A DNA stretch of 64,000 nt from DATDAH01 sp963823495 (GCA_963823495.1 CAWGLV010000001.1:1488001-1552000); one strand, 5' to 3'; positions 1 through 8,297 are shown, numbered from the stretch's first letter. Numbers and translations: made by a program. Notes: a model not told the origin generated them from the letters alone.

Positions 1-1
1 G

Positions 2-304
2 GCGTGGGCCGTGCACCTCCACGACTTCTTCAAGGACCTCGCCGTCCGCTTCGAGATGGACCCGCTGGAGGACTTCTTCCCCCGCGAGCGGGTCATCGCC
101 ACCTATGAGCAGCTGTCGGGCCGGAAGGTCCAGGACTACGACTACTACGAGGTGTTCGCGGCCGTCCGGTACGCCATCGTGTCCATCCGCACCGGGGAGA
201 CCTCCGTGCGCACGGGAAGGATCGCGGAGCCGGACCACCACGACGGCCTCATCATGAACGGCCCCCTGCTCGAGGCGATGCTCGACCGCCTGGGCGCGCC
301 CTGA
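2..304 (+). CDS. APH-like phosphotransferase, C-terminal fragment
   Basis: This is the C-terminal ~100 residues of a gene that enters from the left edge; the frame is open from base 2 with no start in the window. The segment with HDFFKDLAVRFEMDPLED and then YEQLSGRKV resembles the end of the aminoglycoside-phosphotransferase-like (choline/APH kinase fold) proteins common in fatty-acid-degradation loci of actinobacteria, often named 'phosphotransferase family protein'. The catalytic loop lies outside the window, so the fold is assigned from the tail alone and the substrate is unknown. The lipid-catabolic genes downstream agree with this setting. Confidence 0.6.
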   Translation, partial: AWAVHLHDFFKDLAVRFEMDPLEDFFPRERVIATYEQLSGRKVQDYDYYEVFAAVRYAIVSIRTGETSVRTGRIAEPDHHDGLIMNGPLLEAMLDRLGAP

Positions 305-336
305 CGGTCGGCGGCGCTCCGGTTCCGGCGACGGGC

Positions 337-360
337 CATACTCGGGCGGCACCACGGAGG
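337..360 (+). promoter_or_regulatory. -10-like hexamer and Shine-Dalgarno for the F420 oxidoreductase
   Basis: A CATACT hexamer at 337-342 is followed by a short leader with GGAGG at 356-360, 6 nt before the ATG at 367. This is one of the few genes in the window with a conventional ribosome binding site. Confidence 0.4.
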
Positions 361-366
361 GTCCCC

Positions 367-1260
367 ATGGACATCGGCATCTTCAGCTCACCCCGCACGG
401 TCGAGAAGTTCGTGGCCGAGGCCCGCTCGATCGCGGCCGACGGCTTCGGTTCCTTCTGGACCTCGCAGGTCTTCGGCCTCGACGCCCTCACGGCGATCGC
501 CGTGGCCGCCCGCGAGGTCCCCGAGCTGCGCTTCGGAACCGGCGTCGTCCCCATCCAGCCCCGTCACCCCATGGCCCTCGCGGCTCAGGCCCTCACCGTG
601 AGCCAGGCGAGTGGGGGTCGTCTGGATCTCGGCATCGGCCTGTCCCACCAGATGGTCGTCGAGAACATGTGGGGCCTCCCCTTCGACAAGCCGGTGCGCC
701 GCATGCGGGAGTACCTCGAGGCGCTGGTCCCGCTGCTCGCCGGCACCGACCCCCAGTACGGCGGCGAGACGGTCACGGCGCGGGGCGGCCTGGATGTCCA
801 CGCGGAGGCCCCGCCGGTCCTGGTGGCGGCCCTGGGCCCGCAGATGCTGGCCGTGGCCGGGCGGCTGGCCGACGGCACCGCCACCTGGATGACGGGGGCG
901 AAGACCGTCGCCGAGCTCACCGGGCCGACCATCCGGGCGGCCGCGGAGGAGGCGGGTCGGCCCGAGCCCCGTGTGGTCGTGGCCCTGCCCGTCTGCGTCA
1001 CCGACGACGAGGCCGACGCCCGGAGGCGCGCCGCGGAGGAGTTCTCCGTCTACGGGATCCTGCCCTCCTACCGGGCCATGCTCGATCGGGAGGGGATGCC
1101 GGGCCCGGAGGACCTGGCCATGATCGGGTCGGGTGACGCGGTCGCCGCCCGCATCGCCGAAGTCGAGGCCTCCGGCGCCACGTCATTCGTGGCCGCCGAG
1201 TTCGGTACCCCCGACGAGCAGGCCGCCACCCGTGAGCTGCTGACGACCCTCGCCGACTGA
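367..1260 (+). CDS. LLM class F420-dependent oxidoreductase (TIGR03564-like)
   Basis: A 297-aa luciferase-like monooxygenase (TIM barrel) of the kind that uses coenzyme F420 for hydride transfer. The N-terminus MDIGIFSSP is beta-1 of the barrel. The stretch RFGTGVVPIQPRHPMALA, followed by GGRLDLGIGLSHQ, is the typical cofactor-binding core, and MWGLPFDKPVRRMREYL is characteristic of the TIGR03564 subgroup. Full length for the family. The ATG at 367 has a good Shine-Dalgarno sequence. The substrate is unknown; neighbouring enoyl-CoA hydratases suggest fatty-acid or sterol catabolism, which is inference only. Confidence 0.85.
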   Translation: MDIGIFSSPRTVEKFVAEARSIAADGFGSFWTSQVFGLDALTAIAVAAREVPELRFGTGVVPIQPRHPMALAAQALTVSQASGGRLDLGIGLSHQMVVENMWGLPFDKPVRRMREYLEALVPLLAGTDPQYGGETVTARGGLDVHAEAPPVLVAALGPQMLAVAGRLADGTATWMTGAKTVAELTGPTIRAAAEEAGRPEPRVVVALPVCVTDDEADARRRAAEEFSVYGILPSYRAMLDREGMPGPEDLAMIGSGDAVAARIAEVEASGATSFVAAEFGTPDEQAATRELLTTLAD

Positions 1261-1300
1261 CCCTCCGTTCGGCGCCCGATCTCCCGGCCAGGAGACAGGG

Positions 1301-1321
1301 ATCCCGCACCACTGGCGGGAT
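1301..1321 (+). terminator. Small hairpin between the oxidoreductase and hydratase genes
   Basis: Arms ATCCCGC (1301-1307) and GCGGGAT (1315-1321) pair perfectly around a 7-nt loop. It sits 41 bp after the upstream stop and just before the -10-like hexamer of the next gene. There is no U-tract, so termination is only possible. Confidence 0.3.
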
Positions 1322-1324
1322 GAG

Positions 1325-1330
1325 TAGGTT
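1325..1330 (+). promoter_or_regulatory. -10-like TAGGTT for a probably leaderless hydratase mRNA
   Basis: TAGGTT ends 8 nt before the GTG at 1339 and there is no Shine-Dalgarno sequence. The spacing fits transcription starting at or next to the start codon. Confidence 0.4.
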
Positions 1331-1338
1331 CCGGCGTC

Positions 1339-2154
1339 GTGGCCGATCTCCGCATCGACGTGGACGGGCCCGTCGCCGTGCTCACGCTGGACCGGGCCGA
1401 GCAGCAGAACACCTTCACCGGGGCGATGGGGGCCGACCTGGAGACGGCCTACCGGCACTGTGACGAGGACGAGGCGATCCGGGCCGTGGTGCTGACCGGT
1501 GCGGGGCGGGCGTTCTGCGCCGGCGCCGACTTCTCGGGCGGGGCCGAGGTGTTCGCGGCTCCCGAGGGGGGCGGCGAGGGCTTCCGGTCGGACCCGTTCG
1601 CCTTCCATGCCTGGGACGTGCGCAAGCCCGTGATCGCCGCGGTCAACGGCCACGCGGTGGGCATCGGGCTGACGATGGCCCTGCAGTGCGACCTGCGCTA
1701 CGTGGCGGCCGAGGCCAAGCTCGGGATCGTGCAGAACCGGCGGGGCATCAACCCCGACCTGCGCTCGCACTGGACCCTGCCCCGCCTGATCGGCCACGGC
1801 CGGGCCACCGAGCTCCTCCTGACCGGGCGGATGTTCTCCGGCACGCAGGCCGCCGAGTGGGGCCTCGCCCTCGAGGCGTTGCCCTCGGGGGCTGCGGTGG
1901 TGGACCGGGCCCTCGAGGTGGCGCGGGACATCGCCGTCAACGTGGCTCCCCGCTCCGTGGCGGCCAGCAAGGCGATCCTCTGGCGGTCACCCGCTCCGGA
2001 CGCCGACGAGGTCGACGCGTGGGAGCGGGCCGTCCACCTGGCGCTCATGGGTTCGTCGGACACGACCGAGGGGGTCATGGCCTGGGTCGAGAAGCGGGAC
2101 CCCCGGTGGCAGGGCACGCTGGCCGACGGCTGGCCCCGCGACCTCCTGTCGTGA
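1339..2154 (+). CDS. Enoyl-CoA hydratase/isomerase family protein
   Basis: A 271-aa crotonase-fold protein with a GTG start. FCAGADFSGG and VIAAVNGHAVGIGL form the two backbone oxyanion-hole segments that bind the acyl-CoA thioester. The hydratase position usually written GLVPE reads GINPD here, so one catalytic glutamate is replaced by aspartate; this may mean isomerase or another crotonase chemistry rather than plain hydration. It is convergent with the F420 oxidoreductase at 2191. Role inferred: beta-oxidation or a related CoA pathway in the cytoplasm. Confidence 0.85.
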   Translation: MADLRIDVDGPVAVLTLDRAEQQNTFTGAMGADLETAYRHCDEDEAIRAVVLTGAGRAFCAGADFSGGAEVFAAPEGGGEGFRSDPFAFHAWDVRKPVIAAVNGHAVGIGLTMALQCDLRYVAAEAKLGIVQNRRGINPDLRSHWTLPRLIGHGRATELLLTGRMFSGTQAAEWGLALEALPSGAAVVDRALEVARDIAVNVAPRSVAASKAILWRSPAPDADEVDAWERAVHLALMGSSDTTEGVMAWVEKRDPRWQGTLADGWPRDLLS

Positions 2155-2190
2155 CCCGACGCGAGAAGCGGTGATGGGCCCGGCCCGGGG

Positions 2191-3228
2191 TCAGGAGGCG
2201 GTGCGGAGCGCGGACGCCACGGCCTGCCACTGGTCGAAGGTGGCGTCGTCACGCATCGACTTGCCGGCGAAGTAGCAGATGATGCGCACGGGGTGCTCGA
2301 CCCCGGCGTAGCGCTCCAGGAGGGCGCGGGCCAGGTCGTCCCACGTGGCGGTCACGGCGAGGACGTCGAGCATCTCGTCGCTGATGACCGCAGCCATGGC
2401 CTCGAGGTCCCCGGTCTTCTGGTGCTCGTGCAGGCGTTCGGAGGTGCCGTCCCAGCCGTGAGCCTCGAACACGCCCCGGTAGGTGCGGGTCGAGCCGTAG
2501 AACGCGAGCTGGAAGCGGGCGGCCTGGCGCCAACGGTCCTGTTCCTCGTCGGTGTCGCCCACGATGGTGAGGACCGGGCAGGCCAGGGTCACGTCCTCCA
2601 CGGGCCGGGCGGCGCCGGCCCGCCCGGCGGCCACGTTCGGCACGATGACCTCGTCGAGGTACCTGCGGGTGTGCAGCGGGTGCACGTGGAGGCCGTCGGC
2701 CACCTCGCCCACGGCCCGCAGCATCCAGGGGCGGACGCCCGACAGGTAGATCGGTACGTCGGGGTGGGCGATGGGGCCGGGACTCCAGGTCGGGGGCAGG
2801 AGGTCCAGGTCGTAGAACTCGCCGTGGAAGTCGAGGCGCTCCTCGCCCTGGAAGGCCCGGAAGATGGACCGGAGGGCGAGCACGTACTCCCGTAGCCACG
2901 GACCCGGGTGCTCGTAGGGCACGCCGTAGCGGCGCTCGATGTGGGCCTTCACCTGGGTGCCGAGACCGAGAACGAACCGGCCACCCGTGGCCTCGGCCAG
3001 TTCCCAGGCGGTGGAGGCCGTGATCATCGGGCTGCGGGGGAAGGCCACGGCGATGCCGGTGCCGAGGTCGAGGTCGGTGGTGGCCAAGGCGGCCGCTGTG
3101 GCGCCCAGGTACGCGGTGCGGCCTCCCTCGGTGAACCACAGTCCGGCGAACCCGGCCTTCTCCACGTCGGCCGCCAGCGTCGCGGCCTCGCGCAGCGGCA
3201 GGCTCATGGCCATGGCGTCGAGCTTCAT
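2191..3228 (-). CDS. LLM class F420-dependent oxidoreductase (TIGR03617-like)
   Basis: A 345-aa luciferase-like F420 enzyme on the minus strand. The hallmark FVLGLGTQVKAHIERRYG marks the TIGR03617 subgroup, and IAVAFPRSP plus the N-terminal MKLDAMAMSL fit the barrel core. The start is an ATG at 3228 with AGGAG a few bases upstream on the minus strand. A second F420 oxidoreductase of a different subgroup lies at 367-1260, so this locus is rich in F420 enzymes. Substrate unknown. Confidence 0.85.
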   Translation of the reverse strand: MKLDAMAMSLPLREAATLAADVEKAGFAGLWFTEGGRTAYLGATAAALATTDLDLGTGIAVAFPRSPMITASTAWELAEATGGRFVLGLGTQVKAHIERRYGVPYEHPGPWLREYVLALRSIFRAFQGEERLDFHGEFYDLDLLPPTWSPGPIAHPDVPIYLSGVRPWMLRAVGEVADGLHVHPLHTRRYLDEVIVPNVAAGRAGAARPVEDVTLACPVLTIVGDTDEEQDRWRQAARFQLAFYGSTRTYRGVFEAHGWDGTSERLHEHQKTGDLEAMAAVISDEMLDVLAVTATWDDLARALLERYAGVEHPVRIICYFAGKSMRDDATFDQWQAVASALRTAS

Positions 3229-3305
3229 GCCGTCACTCCTGTCGAACGCGGGATCGGGACCTTCGGCCGTCGCATGGCTCCATCTTGGCCTCTAACGTCG
3301 CCGGC

Positions 3306-3572
3306 ATGAGCAGCTACGACGGCAAGGCCGCGCTGGTTTTCTCCTCGGGCGACTCGTTCGCGGAGTGCCACCTCGTTGCCACGACCGACGGTGACGGGTG
3401 GTCCGGCCAGCTCACCGACATCCTCTTCCGCACCCAGATGGTCCCGACCCCGCTGAACCCCACCGAGCACCTCCGCCTGGACGATGCCGAGGGGCGACCC
3501 GTGGTCCCGGTCACGGTCGCGACCCAGGACGGCGATTCCGCCCAGGTGAAGGGCGAGGGCGACCCCTTCTGA
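3306..3572 (+). CDS. Hypothetical small protein
   Basis: An 88-aa acidic protein starting MSSYDGKAALVF. It is probably one small beta-rich domain, without membrane segment or recognised motif. The ATG at 3306 was chosen over an in-frame ATG at 3285 because TAACGT at 3294-3299 is a -10-like box 6 nt before 3306. It is divergent from the F420 oxidoreductase across a 77-bp gap. I do not recognise the family. Confidence 0.55.
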   Translation: MSSYDGKAALVFSSGDSFAECHLVATTDGDGWSGQLTDILFRTQMVPTPLNPTEHLRLDDAEGRPVVPVTVATQDGDSAQVKGEGDPF

Positions 3573-3588
3573 GTCCTTTGTCGCCGCC

Positions 3589-3746
3589 GGCGCGGCTCCT
3601 GCTGCGCACGGCAGCTGTCGCACCGGGGTGGGAGGGCTGCTTGGCTTCGGCTCCGCAGCGTTGCTGAGGGCCGCGGGCGTGGCTCCTGGAGCCTGCGGTA
3701 GCTGTCGCACCGGGGTGGGAGGGCTGCTTGGCTTCGGCTCCGCAGC
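3589..3746. repeat. Two-copy tandem repeat, 87-bp period
   Basis: A 47-bp block at 3613-3659 recurs without change at 3700-3746, starting AGCTGTCGCACCGGGG and ending GGCTCCGCAGC. The sequence to the left of each block is also similar but diverged (GCGCGGCTCCTG against GCGTGGCTCCTG). The repeat fills the gap between the small hypothetical gene and the amidohydrolase gene and codes for nothing obvious. Confidence 0.8.
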
Positions 3747-3766
3747 CGTTGATGGGCTGAGGGGCC

Positions 3767-3772
3767 TACTGT
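3767..3772 (+). promoter_or_regulatory. -10-like TACTGT for the amidohydrolase gene
   Basis: TACTGT lies 6 nt before the GTG at 3779 with no Shine-Dalgarno sequence. This spacing suggests a leaderless transcript starting right after the tandem repeat. Confidence 0.4.
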
Positions 3773-3778
3773 CGGGGC

Positions 3779-5479
3779 GTGGCCGAGCACGATCTGGTCG
3801 TCCGGGACGGGACGGTCTTCGATGGGACCGGTGCTGATCGTCGGCCCGCGGACGTCGCCGTGGACGACGGCCGGGTCACCGCCGTCGGCGCCGTCCGCGG
3901 CTCGGGTCGCGAAGAGCTGGACGCCGACGGACTGCTCGTCGCGCCGGGTTGGGTCGACGTCCACACCCACTACGACGGTCAGGTCACCTGGGACCCGCTG
4001 CTGACGCCGTCCTCGTGGCAGGGCGTGACCACGGTGGTCATGGGCAACTGCGGTGTCGGCTTCGCGCCGGTGAAGCCTGACCGCCACGACTGGCTCATCG
4101 CCCTGATGGAGGGGGTGGAGGACATCCCCGGGACAGCCCTGGCGGAGGGCATCAGCTGGGGTTGGGAGAGCTTCCCGGAGTACCTCGAGGTGATCGAGGC
4201 CCTACCCCACGCCGTCGACGTCGCGGCCCAGGTGCCTCATGGTGCGTTGCGGGGGTATGTGATGGGCGACCGTGGCGCCGATCACGAAGAGGTCCCGACA
4301 CCCGAGGAGATCGCGACGATGGGGCGGCTGGCCGCCGAGGGCATCCGGGCCGGGGCACTCGGGTTCTCCACATCCCGGACGGTCAACCACCGTTCGGCGG
4401 ACGGTCGGCCCACGCCCAGCCTGTCGGCGACGGCCGACGAGCTGCTGGGCATCGCCCGCGGGGTGGGGTCCACCGGCACCGGGGTCCTGCAGTTGGTCGC
4501 CGACCTGGTCGACCTGGAGACCGAGTTCGCCCTGATCCGGTCGATGGCCGAGGTCAGCGGCCGGCCCCTGTCGATCACGACGCTGTCCGAGTCCCACCGG
4601 GGCGACTGGCGGGCGCTGCTCGACCACATCAGCGCGGCCCAGGCCGACGGCGTGCCCATCCGCGGCCAGGTGGCGGCCCGACCCGTCGGCGTCCTGATGG
4701 GACTGGAGGGCCGCCTGCACCCGCTGGTGACCTCTCCGACCTACCGGGCCCTGGCTGACGCGCCACTGGCGGACCGGGTCGCCCGGCTCCGGGACCCCGA
4801 GGTCCGCGCCACGGTGCTGGAGGAGCTGAGCAACGGCGGGCTGGTCTTCGGTTCCTACGACGGGATCTTCCCGTTGGGGGACCCGCCGGAGTACGACCCC
4901 GGCGCCGGCCGTTCGATCGAGGCCATCGCCGGCCGTGAGGGCCGCGCTCCCGTCGAGGTCGCCCTGGACGTGATGCTGGAGCGGGACGGCGCGGGGCTGC
5001 TCTACCTGCCCTTCGCCAACTATGCCGACCGGGACTTCGCCACGATCCGGTCGATGCTCCTGCATCCCCACACCGTTCCCGGCCTCGGCGACGCGGGTGC
5101 GCACTGCGGGATGATCAGCGACGGCTCCATGCCGACCTACCTCATCGCCCACTGGGGCCGGGACGTGGCCGAGCCGCTGTCCTTGGAGTGGCTGGTCAGC
5201 CAGCAGACCCGGGAGACCGCCGCCCTCGTCGGGCTGAACGACCGGGGCGTGCTCGCTCCGGGGTACAAGGCCGACCTCAACCTCATCGACGAGGCCGAAC
5301 TCGGGGTCCTGGTGCCCGAGATGGTCCAGGACCTCCCCGCCGGCGGCCAGCGCTACATCCAGCGGGCCACCGGCTATCGGGCCACCGTCGTGGCGGGCGA
5401 GGTCACCTTCCGCGACGGCGAGTCGACCGGCGCCCTGCCCGGCCACCTGGTGCGCGGGGCTCAGCCCGCCCCCCACTGA
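3779..5479 (+). CDS. D-aminoacylase-type amidohydrolase (N-acyl-D-amino-acid deacylase family)
   Basis: A 566-aa amidohydrolase-superfamily metal enzyme. After an N-terminal beta-sandwich part (MAEHDLVVRDGTVFDGTG) comes the metal-binding motif VDVHTHYDGQVTWDP, then the MGNCGVGFAPVKP loop typical of D-aminoacylases. LGDAGAHCGMISDG near residue 440 supplies the late catalytic aspartate region. Family members hydrolyse N-acyl-D-amino acids or related amides, but many actinobacterial copies have no known substrate. Start is a GTG at 3779. It ends convergent with an acyl-CoA synthetase across a hairpin-containing gap. Confidence 0.8.
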   Translation: MAEHDLVVRDGTVFDGTGADRRPADVAVDDGRVTAVGAVRGSGREELDADGLLVAPGWVDVHTHYDGQVTWDPLLTPSSWQGVTTVVMGNCGVGFAPVKPDRHDWLIALMEGVEDIPGTALAEGISWGWESFPEYLEVIEALPHAVDVAAQVPHGALRGYVMGDRGADHEEVPTPEEIATMGRLAAEGIRAGALGFSTSRTVNHRSADGRPTPSLSATADELLGIARGVGSTGTGVLQLVADLVDLETEFALIRSMAEVSGRPLSITTLSESHRGDWRALLDHISAAQADGVPIRGQVAARPVGVLMGLEGRLHPLVTSPTYRALADAPLADRVARLRDPEVRATVLEELSNGGLVFGSYDGIFPLGDPPEYDPGAGRSIEAIAGREGRAPVEVALDVMLERDGAGLLYLPFANYADRDFATIRSMLLHPHTVPGLGDAGAHCGMISDGSMPTYLIAHWGRDVAEPLSLEWLVSQQTRETAALVGLNDRGVLAPGYKADLNLIDEAELGVLVPEMVQDLPAGGQRYIQRATGYRATVVAGEVTFRDGESTGALPGHLVRGAQPAPH

Positions 5480-5499
5480 AGGTCGTCGGCCCTGCGCCG

Positions 5500-5548
5500 A
5501 CTTTCGAGGCGCCACCTGTCGGAATCCGACAGCCAGCGCCTCGAAAGT
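5500..5548. terminator. Two-stage hairpin in a convergent gap, probable bidirectional terminator
   Basis: Arms ACTTTCGAGGCGC (5500-5512) and GCGCCTCGAAAGT (5536-5548) are perfectly complementary over 13 bp. Inside them CTGTCGG (5516-5522) pairs with CCGACAG (5526-5532) around an AAT loop, with a 3x3 internal mismatch. GTCGTCGG at 5482-5489 can pair with a CCGACGAC further right. It lies exactly between two convergent genes (stops at 5479 and 5586). No T-run follows. Confidence 0.6.
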
Positions 5549-5585
5549 GGCGGGCTTCGGTCCGCCAGCCCGACGACGGCCGACC

Positions 5586-7289
5586 TCAGTCCCCCTCGGC
5601 GACGGCTTCGTCGCGGAGGTCGCGTTTGAGGACCTTGCCGCTGGCGTTGCGGGGGAGGCGCTCGGTGCGGACCTCGACGATCGTGGGGACCTTGAACGCC
5701 GCCAGGTGGCGCTTCAGGTGGGCGAGCAGTCCGTCGACGTCGAGAACGGTGCCGGGGGAGGCGACCACGGCGAGGGCCACCTCCTCACCCAGGCGCTCGT
5801 GGGGGACGCCGAAGACGGCCGCCTCGGCCACGCCGGGGAACTCGTAGACGGCCCCCTCGACCTCGGCGCAGTAGATGTTCTCTCCCGCCCGCAGCACCAT
5901 GTCCTTGGCCCGGTCCTCGACGTAGATGAAGCCCTCGTCGTCGAGGCGGCCGAGGTCACCGGAACGGAGCCAGCCGTCGGCATCGATGACCTCGGCGGTG
6001 GCCTCGGGCTTGTTCCAGTAGCCCCGGATCAGGTTGGGGCCCCGGAAGCAGATCTCGCCGACGCCACCGGTGGGGAGCGGGTTGCCGTGCTCGTCGACGA
6101 CCCGGACGTCCATGACCGGCACGGCCCGGCCCGAGCTGGTGGGCTTGCGCAGGTAGTCGGCCCCGCTGTTGCCCGGCCCGTAGGCGTTGGTCTCGGTCAT
6201 GCCATAGCCGATCTGGGGCTTGCCCTGCTCGAAGCCCTTGTCCACTCGGCGCACCAGCTCGGCCGGAGCGGGGGCGCCACCGCCGCCGACGGACACCAGG
6301 CTGGACGTGTCCCGCTTCTCGAAGTCGGGCGACTCCAGCAGGTCCCAGGACATGGTGGGCACGCCGACGAAGGCGGTGACCCGCTCGCGCTCGATGAGCT
6401 CGAGGGCCCGCTCGGGCTCCCACCGGTACATCATCACGAGCTTCGCCCCCGAGGCCGTGGTGCCGAGCATGACGGGGATGAGCCCGGTGGCGTGGAACAG
6501 GGGCACCACGAGGATGTAGGCGGTGCGGTCCCGGGGACCGTCGGCCTCCTCGCCGGCCGGTTCCATCAGCGCGCTGACGGCCGAGCGAGCGCCGAACGCG
6601 AGTAGCCCGCTGAGGACGGCTCGGTGGGTCGACACGGCGCCCTTGGGGTGACCGGTGGTGCCTGAGGTGTAGAGGATGGTGGCGTCGTCGTCGGGGCTGA
6701 TGGCGACCTCGGGGAGCGTGGCGGTGGGGTCGAGCACGTTCTCGAGGCGGTCGACGCCGGGGAGGTCCTCGGTGAGGCGCACCCCGATGACCGACAGGCC
6801 GAGGCCTTCCCGCACGGGACCCAGCCGTTCGGCCCGCTCCTGGTCGGTGACGGCGACCTTGGCCCCGCAGTCCTCGAAGCCGTACTCCAACTCGTCGGTG
6901 GTCCACCAGGCGTTGAGGGCGACGGCCACCGCCCCGATCGAGGTGATGGCCTGGAAGGCCACGATCCACTCCGGGTAGTTGCGCATGGCGATGGCCACGC
7001 GGTCGCCGTGGCCCACGCCGTAGCCGTCGCGGAGCAGGGCACCCATCGCCCCGACCCGGGCCCACACGTCGGCGAAGGTCAGGCGTTCGTCCTCGTACAC
7101 GAGGAAGTCCCGGTCGCCGTACCCGCTCGCCAGCTCGAACAGGGAGCGCAGGGACGGCGGCGTGTTGGCGAAGACCTTGTAGGGCCGGCCGTCGAGGGTG
7201 GCGTCGACCAGCGGGTAGCGGCCGTCGGGGCCGGTGACCCGGGCCACGGCCTCGTCCCAGGACATCGGAGCGTCAGGCACGGAGCGCAT
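5586..7289 (-). CDS. AMP-dependent acyl-CoA synthetase/ligase
   Basis: A 567-aa ANL-superfamily adenylate-forming enzyme. ILYTSGTTGHPKGA is the phosphate-binding loop, YGMTETNAYGPG the A5 motif, WLRSGDLGRLDDEGFIYVED the A7/A8 hinge, and PRNASGKVLKRDLR carries the C-terminal catalytic lysine. It should activate a carboxylic acid to acyl-AMP and then acyl-CoA in the cytoplasm; chain length cannot be read. It is divergent from an enoyl-CoA hydratase. The first ATG (7289) leaves only 15 bp to that gene's start, so the ATG at 7265 (MSWDEAV) is an alternative start. Confidence 0.9.
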   Translation of the reverse strand: MRSVPDAPMSWDEAVARVTGPDGRYPLVDATLDGRPYKVFANTPPSLRSLFELASGYGDRDFLVYEDERLTFADVWARVGAMGALLRDGYGVGHGDRVAIAMRNYPEWIVAFQAITSIGAVAVALNAWWTTDELEYGFEDCGAKVAVTDQERAERLGPVREGLGLSVIGVRLTEDLPGVDRLENVLDPTATLPEVAISPDDDATILYTSGTTGHPKGAVSTHRAVLSGLLAFGARSAVSALMEPAGEEADGPRDRTAYILVVPLFHATGLIPVMLGTTASGAKLVMMYRWEPERALELIERERVTAFVGVPTMSWDLLESPDFEKRDTSSLVSVGGGGAPAPAELVRRVDKGFEQGKPQIGYGMTETNAYGPGNSGADYLRKPTSSGRAVPVMDVRVVDEHGNPLPTGGVGEICFRGPNLIRGYWNKPEATAEVIDADGWLRSGDLGRLDDEGFIYVEDRAKDMVLRAGENIYCAEVEGAVYEFPGVAEAAVFGVPHERLGEEVALAVVASPGTVLDVDGLLAHLKRHLAAFKVPTIVEVRTERLPRNASGKVLKRDLRDEAVAEGD

Positions 7290-7304
7290 GGTAGGGATTG
7301 GAGC

Positions 7305-8081
7305 GTGAGCGACCTAAGCATCGGGATCGTCGACCACGTGGCGACGGTGACCCTGGATCGGCCGCCGGTCAACGCCATCACCCGCTCGACCATGGTCGAG
7401 ATCCGGGACACGTTCCGGTCCCTGGGTGACGATCCCGATGTCCGCGTCGCCGTCTTCACGGGCGCGGGGGAGAAGGCCTTCATGGCCGGGGTCGACCTGA
7501 AGACCTTCGACACCGACGACACCGAGGCCGACCCCGATGACCCTGGTCGCCTGCCCCGGGAAGCCCTCGAGGCGGTTTACGACTGTGCCGTCCCCGTCAT
7601 CGCCGCTGTGAACGGCCCGGCCCTAGGCGCCGGCCTGGCGTACGCCGCGGTCTGCGACCTGATCCTGGCCGCCGACCACGCCACCTTCGGCACCACGGAG
7701 ATCAACGTCGGCCTCCTCGGCGCCAGCGCCCATCTGAACCTGCTGCTGGGCCGACCCAAGGTCCGGGAGCTGTTCCTGACCGGCGTCCCGGCAACGGCCG
7801 AGGAGCTGTACCGCCTGGGCGCGGTCAACCGGGTCGTCCCGGTCGGCCGGCTGGCGTCGACGGCGGCCGAGCTGGCCGCCTCCCTCGCTGCCAAGAGCCC
7901 CCTGGCCCTGCGCCTGGCCAAGGCGGCGCTGAACGAGACCGAGTTCCTCCCGCTGAAGGAGGCCTACCGCACCGAACAGGGCTACACCCGCCGCCTCCTC
8001 CAGCACCCCGACTCCCAGGAGGCCCGCCAGGCCTTCGCCGACAAGCGCGAACCCAACTGGACCTACCGGCCGGGCGACTGA
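7305..8081 (+). CDS. Enoyl-CoA hydratase/isomerase family protein
   Basis: A 258-aa crotonase-fold protein starting with GTG (MSDLSIGIVDH). FMAGVDLKTF and VIAAVNGPALGAGLAYA form the oxyanion hole, and FGTTEINVGLLG holds the usual catalytic region. A longer open frame exists upstream, but the crotonase fold begins exactly at this GTG and further extension would overlap the synthetase gene. It probably acts with the divergent acyl-CoA synthetase in activation and beta-oxidation of an acyl chain. Confidence 0.9.
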   Translation: MSDLSIGIVDHVATVTLDRPPVNAITRSTMVEIRDTFRSLGDDPDVRVAVFTGAGEKAFMAGVDLKTFDTDDTEADPDDPGRLPREALEAVYDCAVPVIAAVNGPALGAGLAYAAVCDLILAADHATFGTTEINVGLLGASAHLNLLLGRPKVRELFLTGVPATAEELYRLGAVNRVVPVGRLASTAAELAASLAAKSPLALRLAKAALNETEFLPLKEAYRTEQGYTRRLLQHPDSQEARQAFADKREPNWTYRPGD

Positions 8082-8177
8082 TCCGGCGACGGGTCGGAGG
8101 AACGACCGCAGAGTGGGAGACCTCGGGCCGGCCCGCCGGTCGTCGGGGGCAGGCCGGCCGAAGTCGGCCCCCCGACC

Positions 8178-8297
8178 GAAATTGCGTGACTTGAGGTCGT
8201 CGAGCGACCAGAAAGGACGCAATTCCCGTTGGACTGGTAGCTGGCCGCCATCTGGCGTGACTGGTGGTCGTACAGCGACCAGAAGTAGCGCAATTTC
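8178..8297. repeat. Composite hairpin element with 9-bp terminal inverted repeats
   Basis: GAAATTGCG at 8178-8186 and CGCAATTTC at 8289-8297 are perfect inverted repeats. Inside are two related hairpins: GGTCG/CGACC (8195-8199 and 8205-8209) and TGGTCG/CGACCA (8265-8270 and 8276-8281). The left hairpin is also bounded by AATTGCGT (8180-8187) and ACGCAATT (8217-8224). The two halves are direct repeats of each other, both with GCGTGACT before the stem and CGACCAGAA after it. A shorter element with the same termini lies at 52853-52901. Confidence 0.7.
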
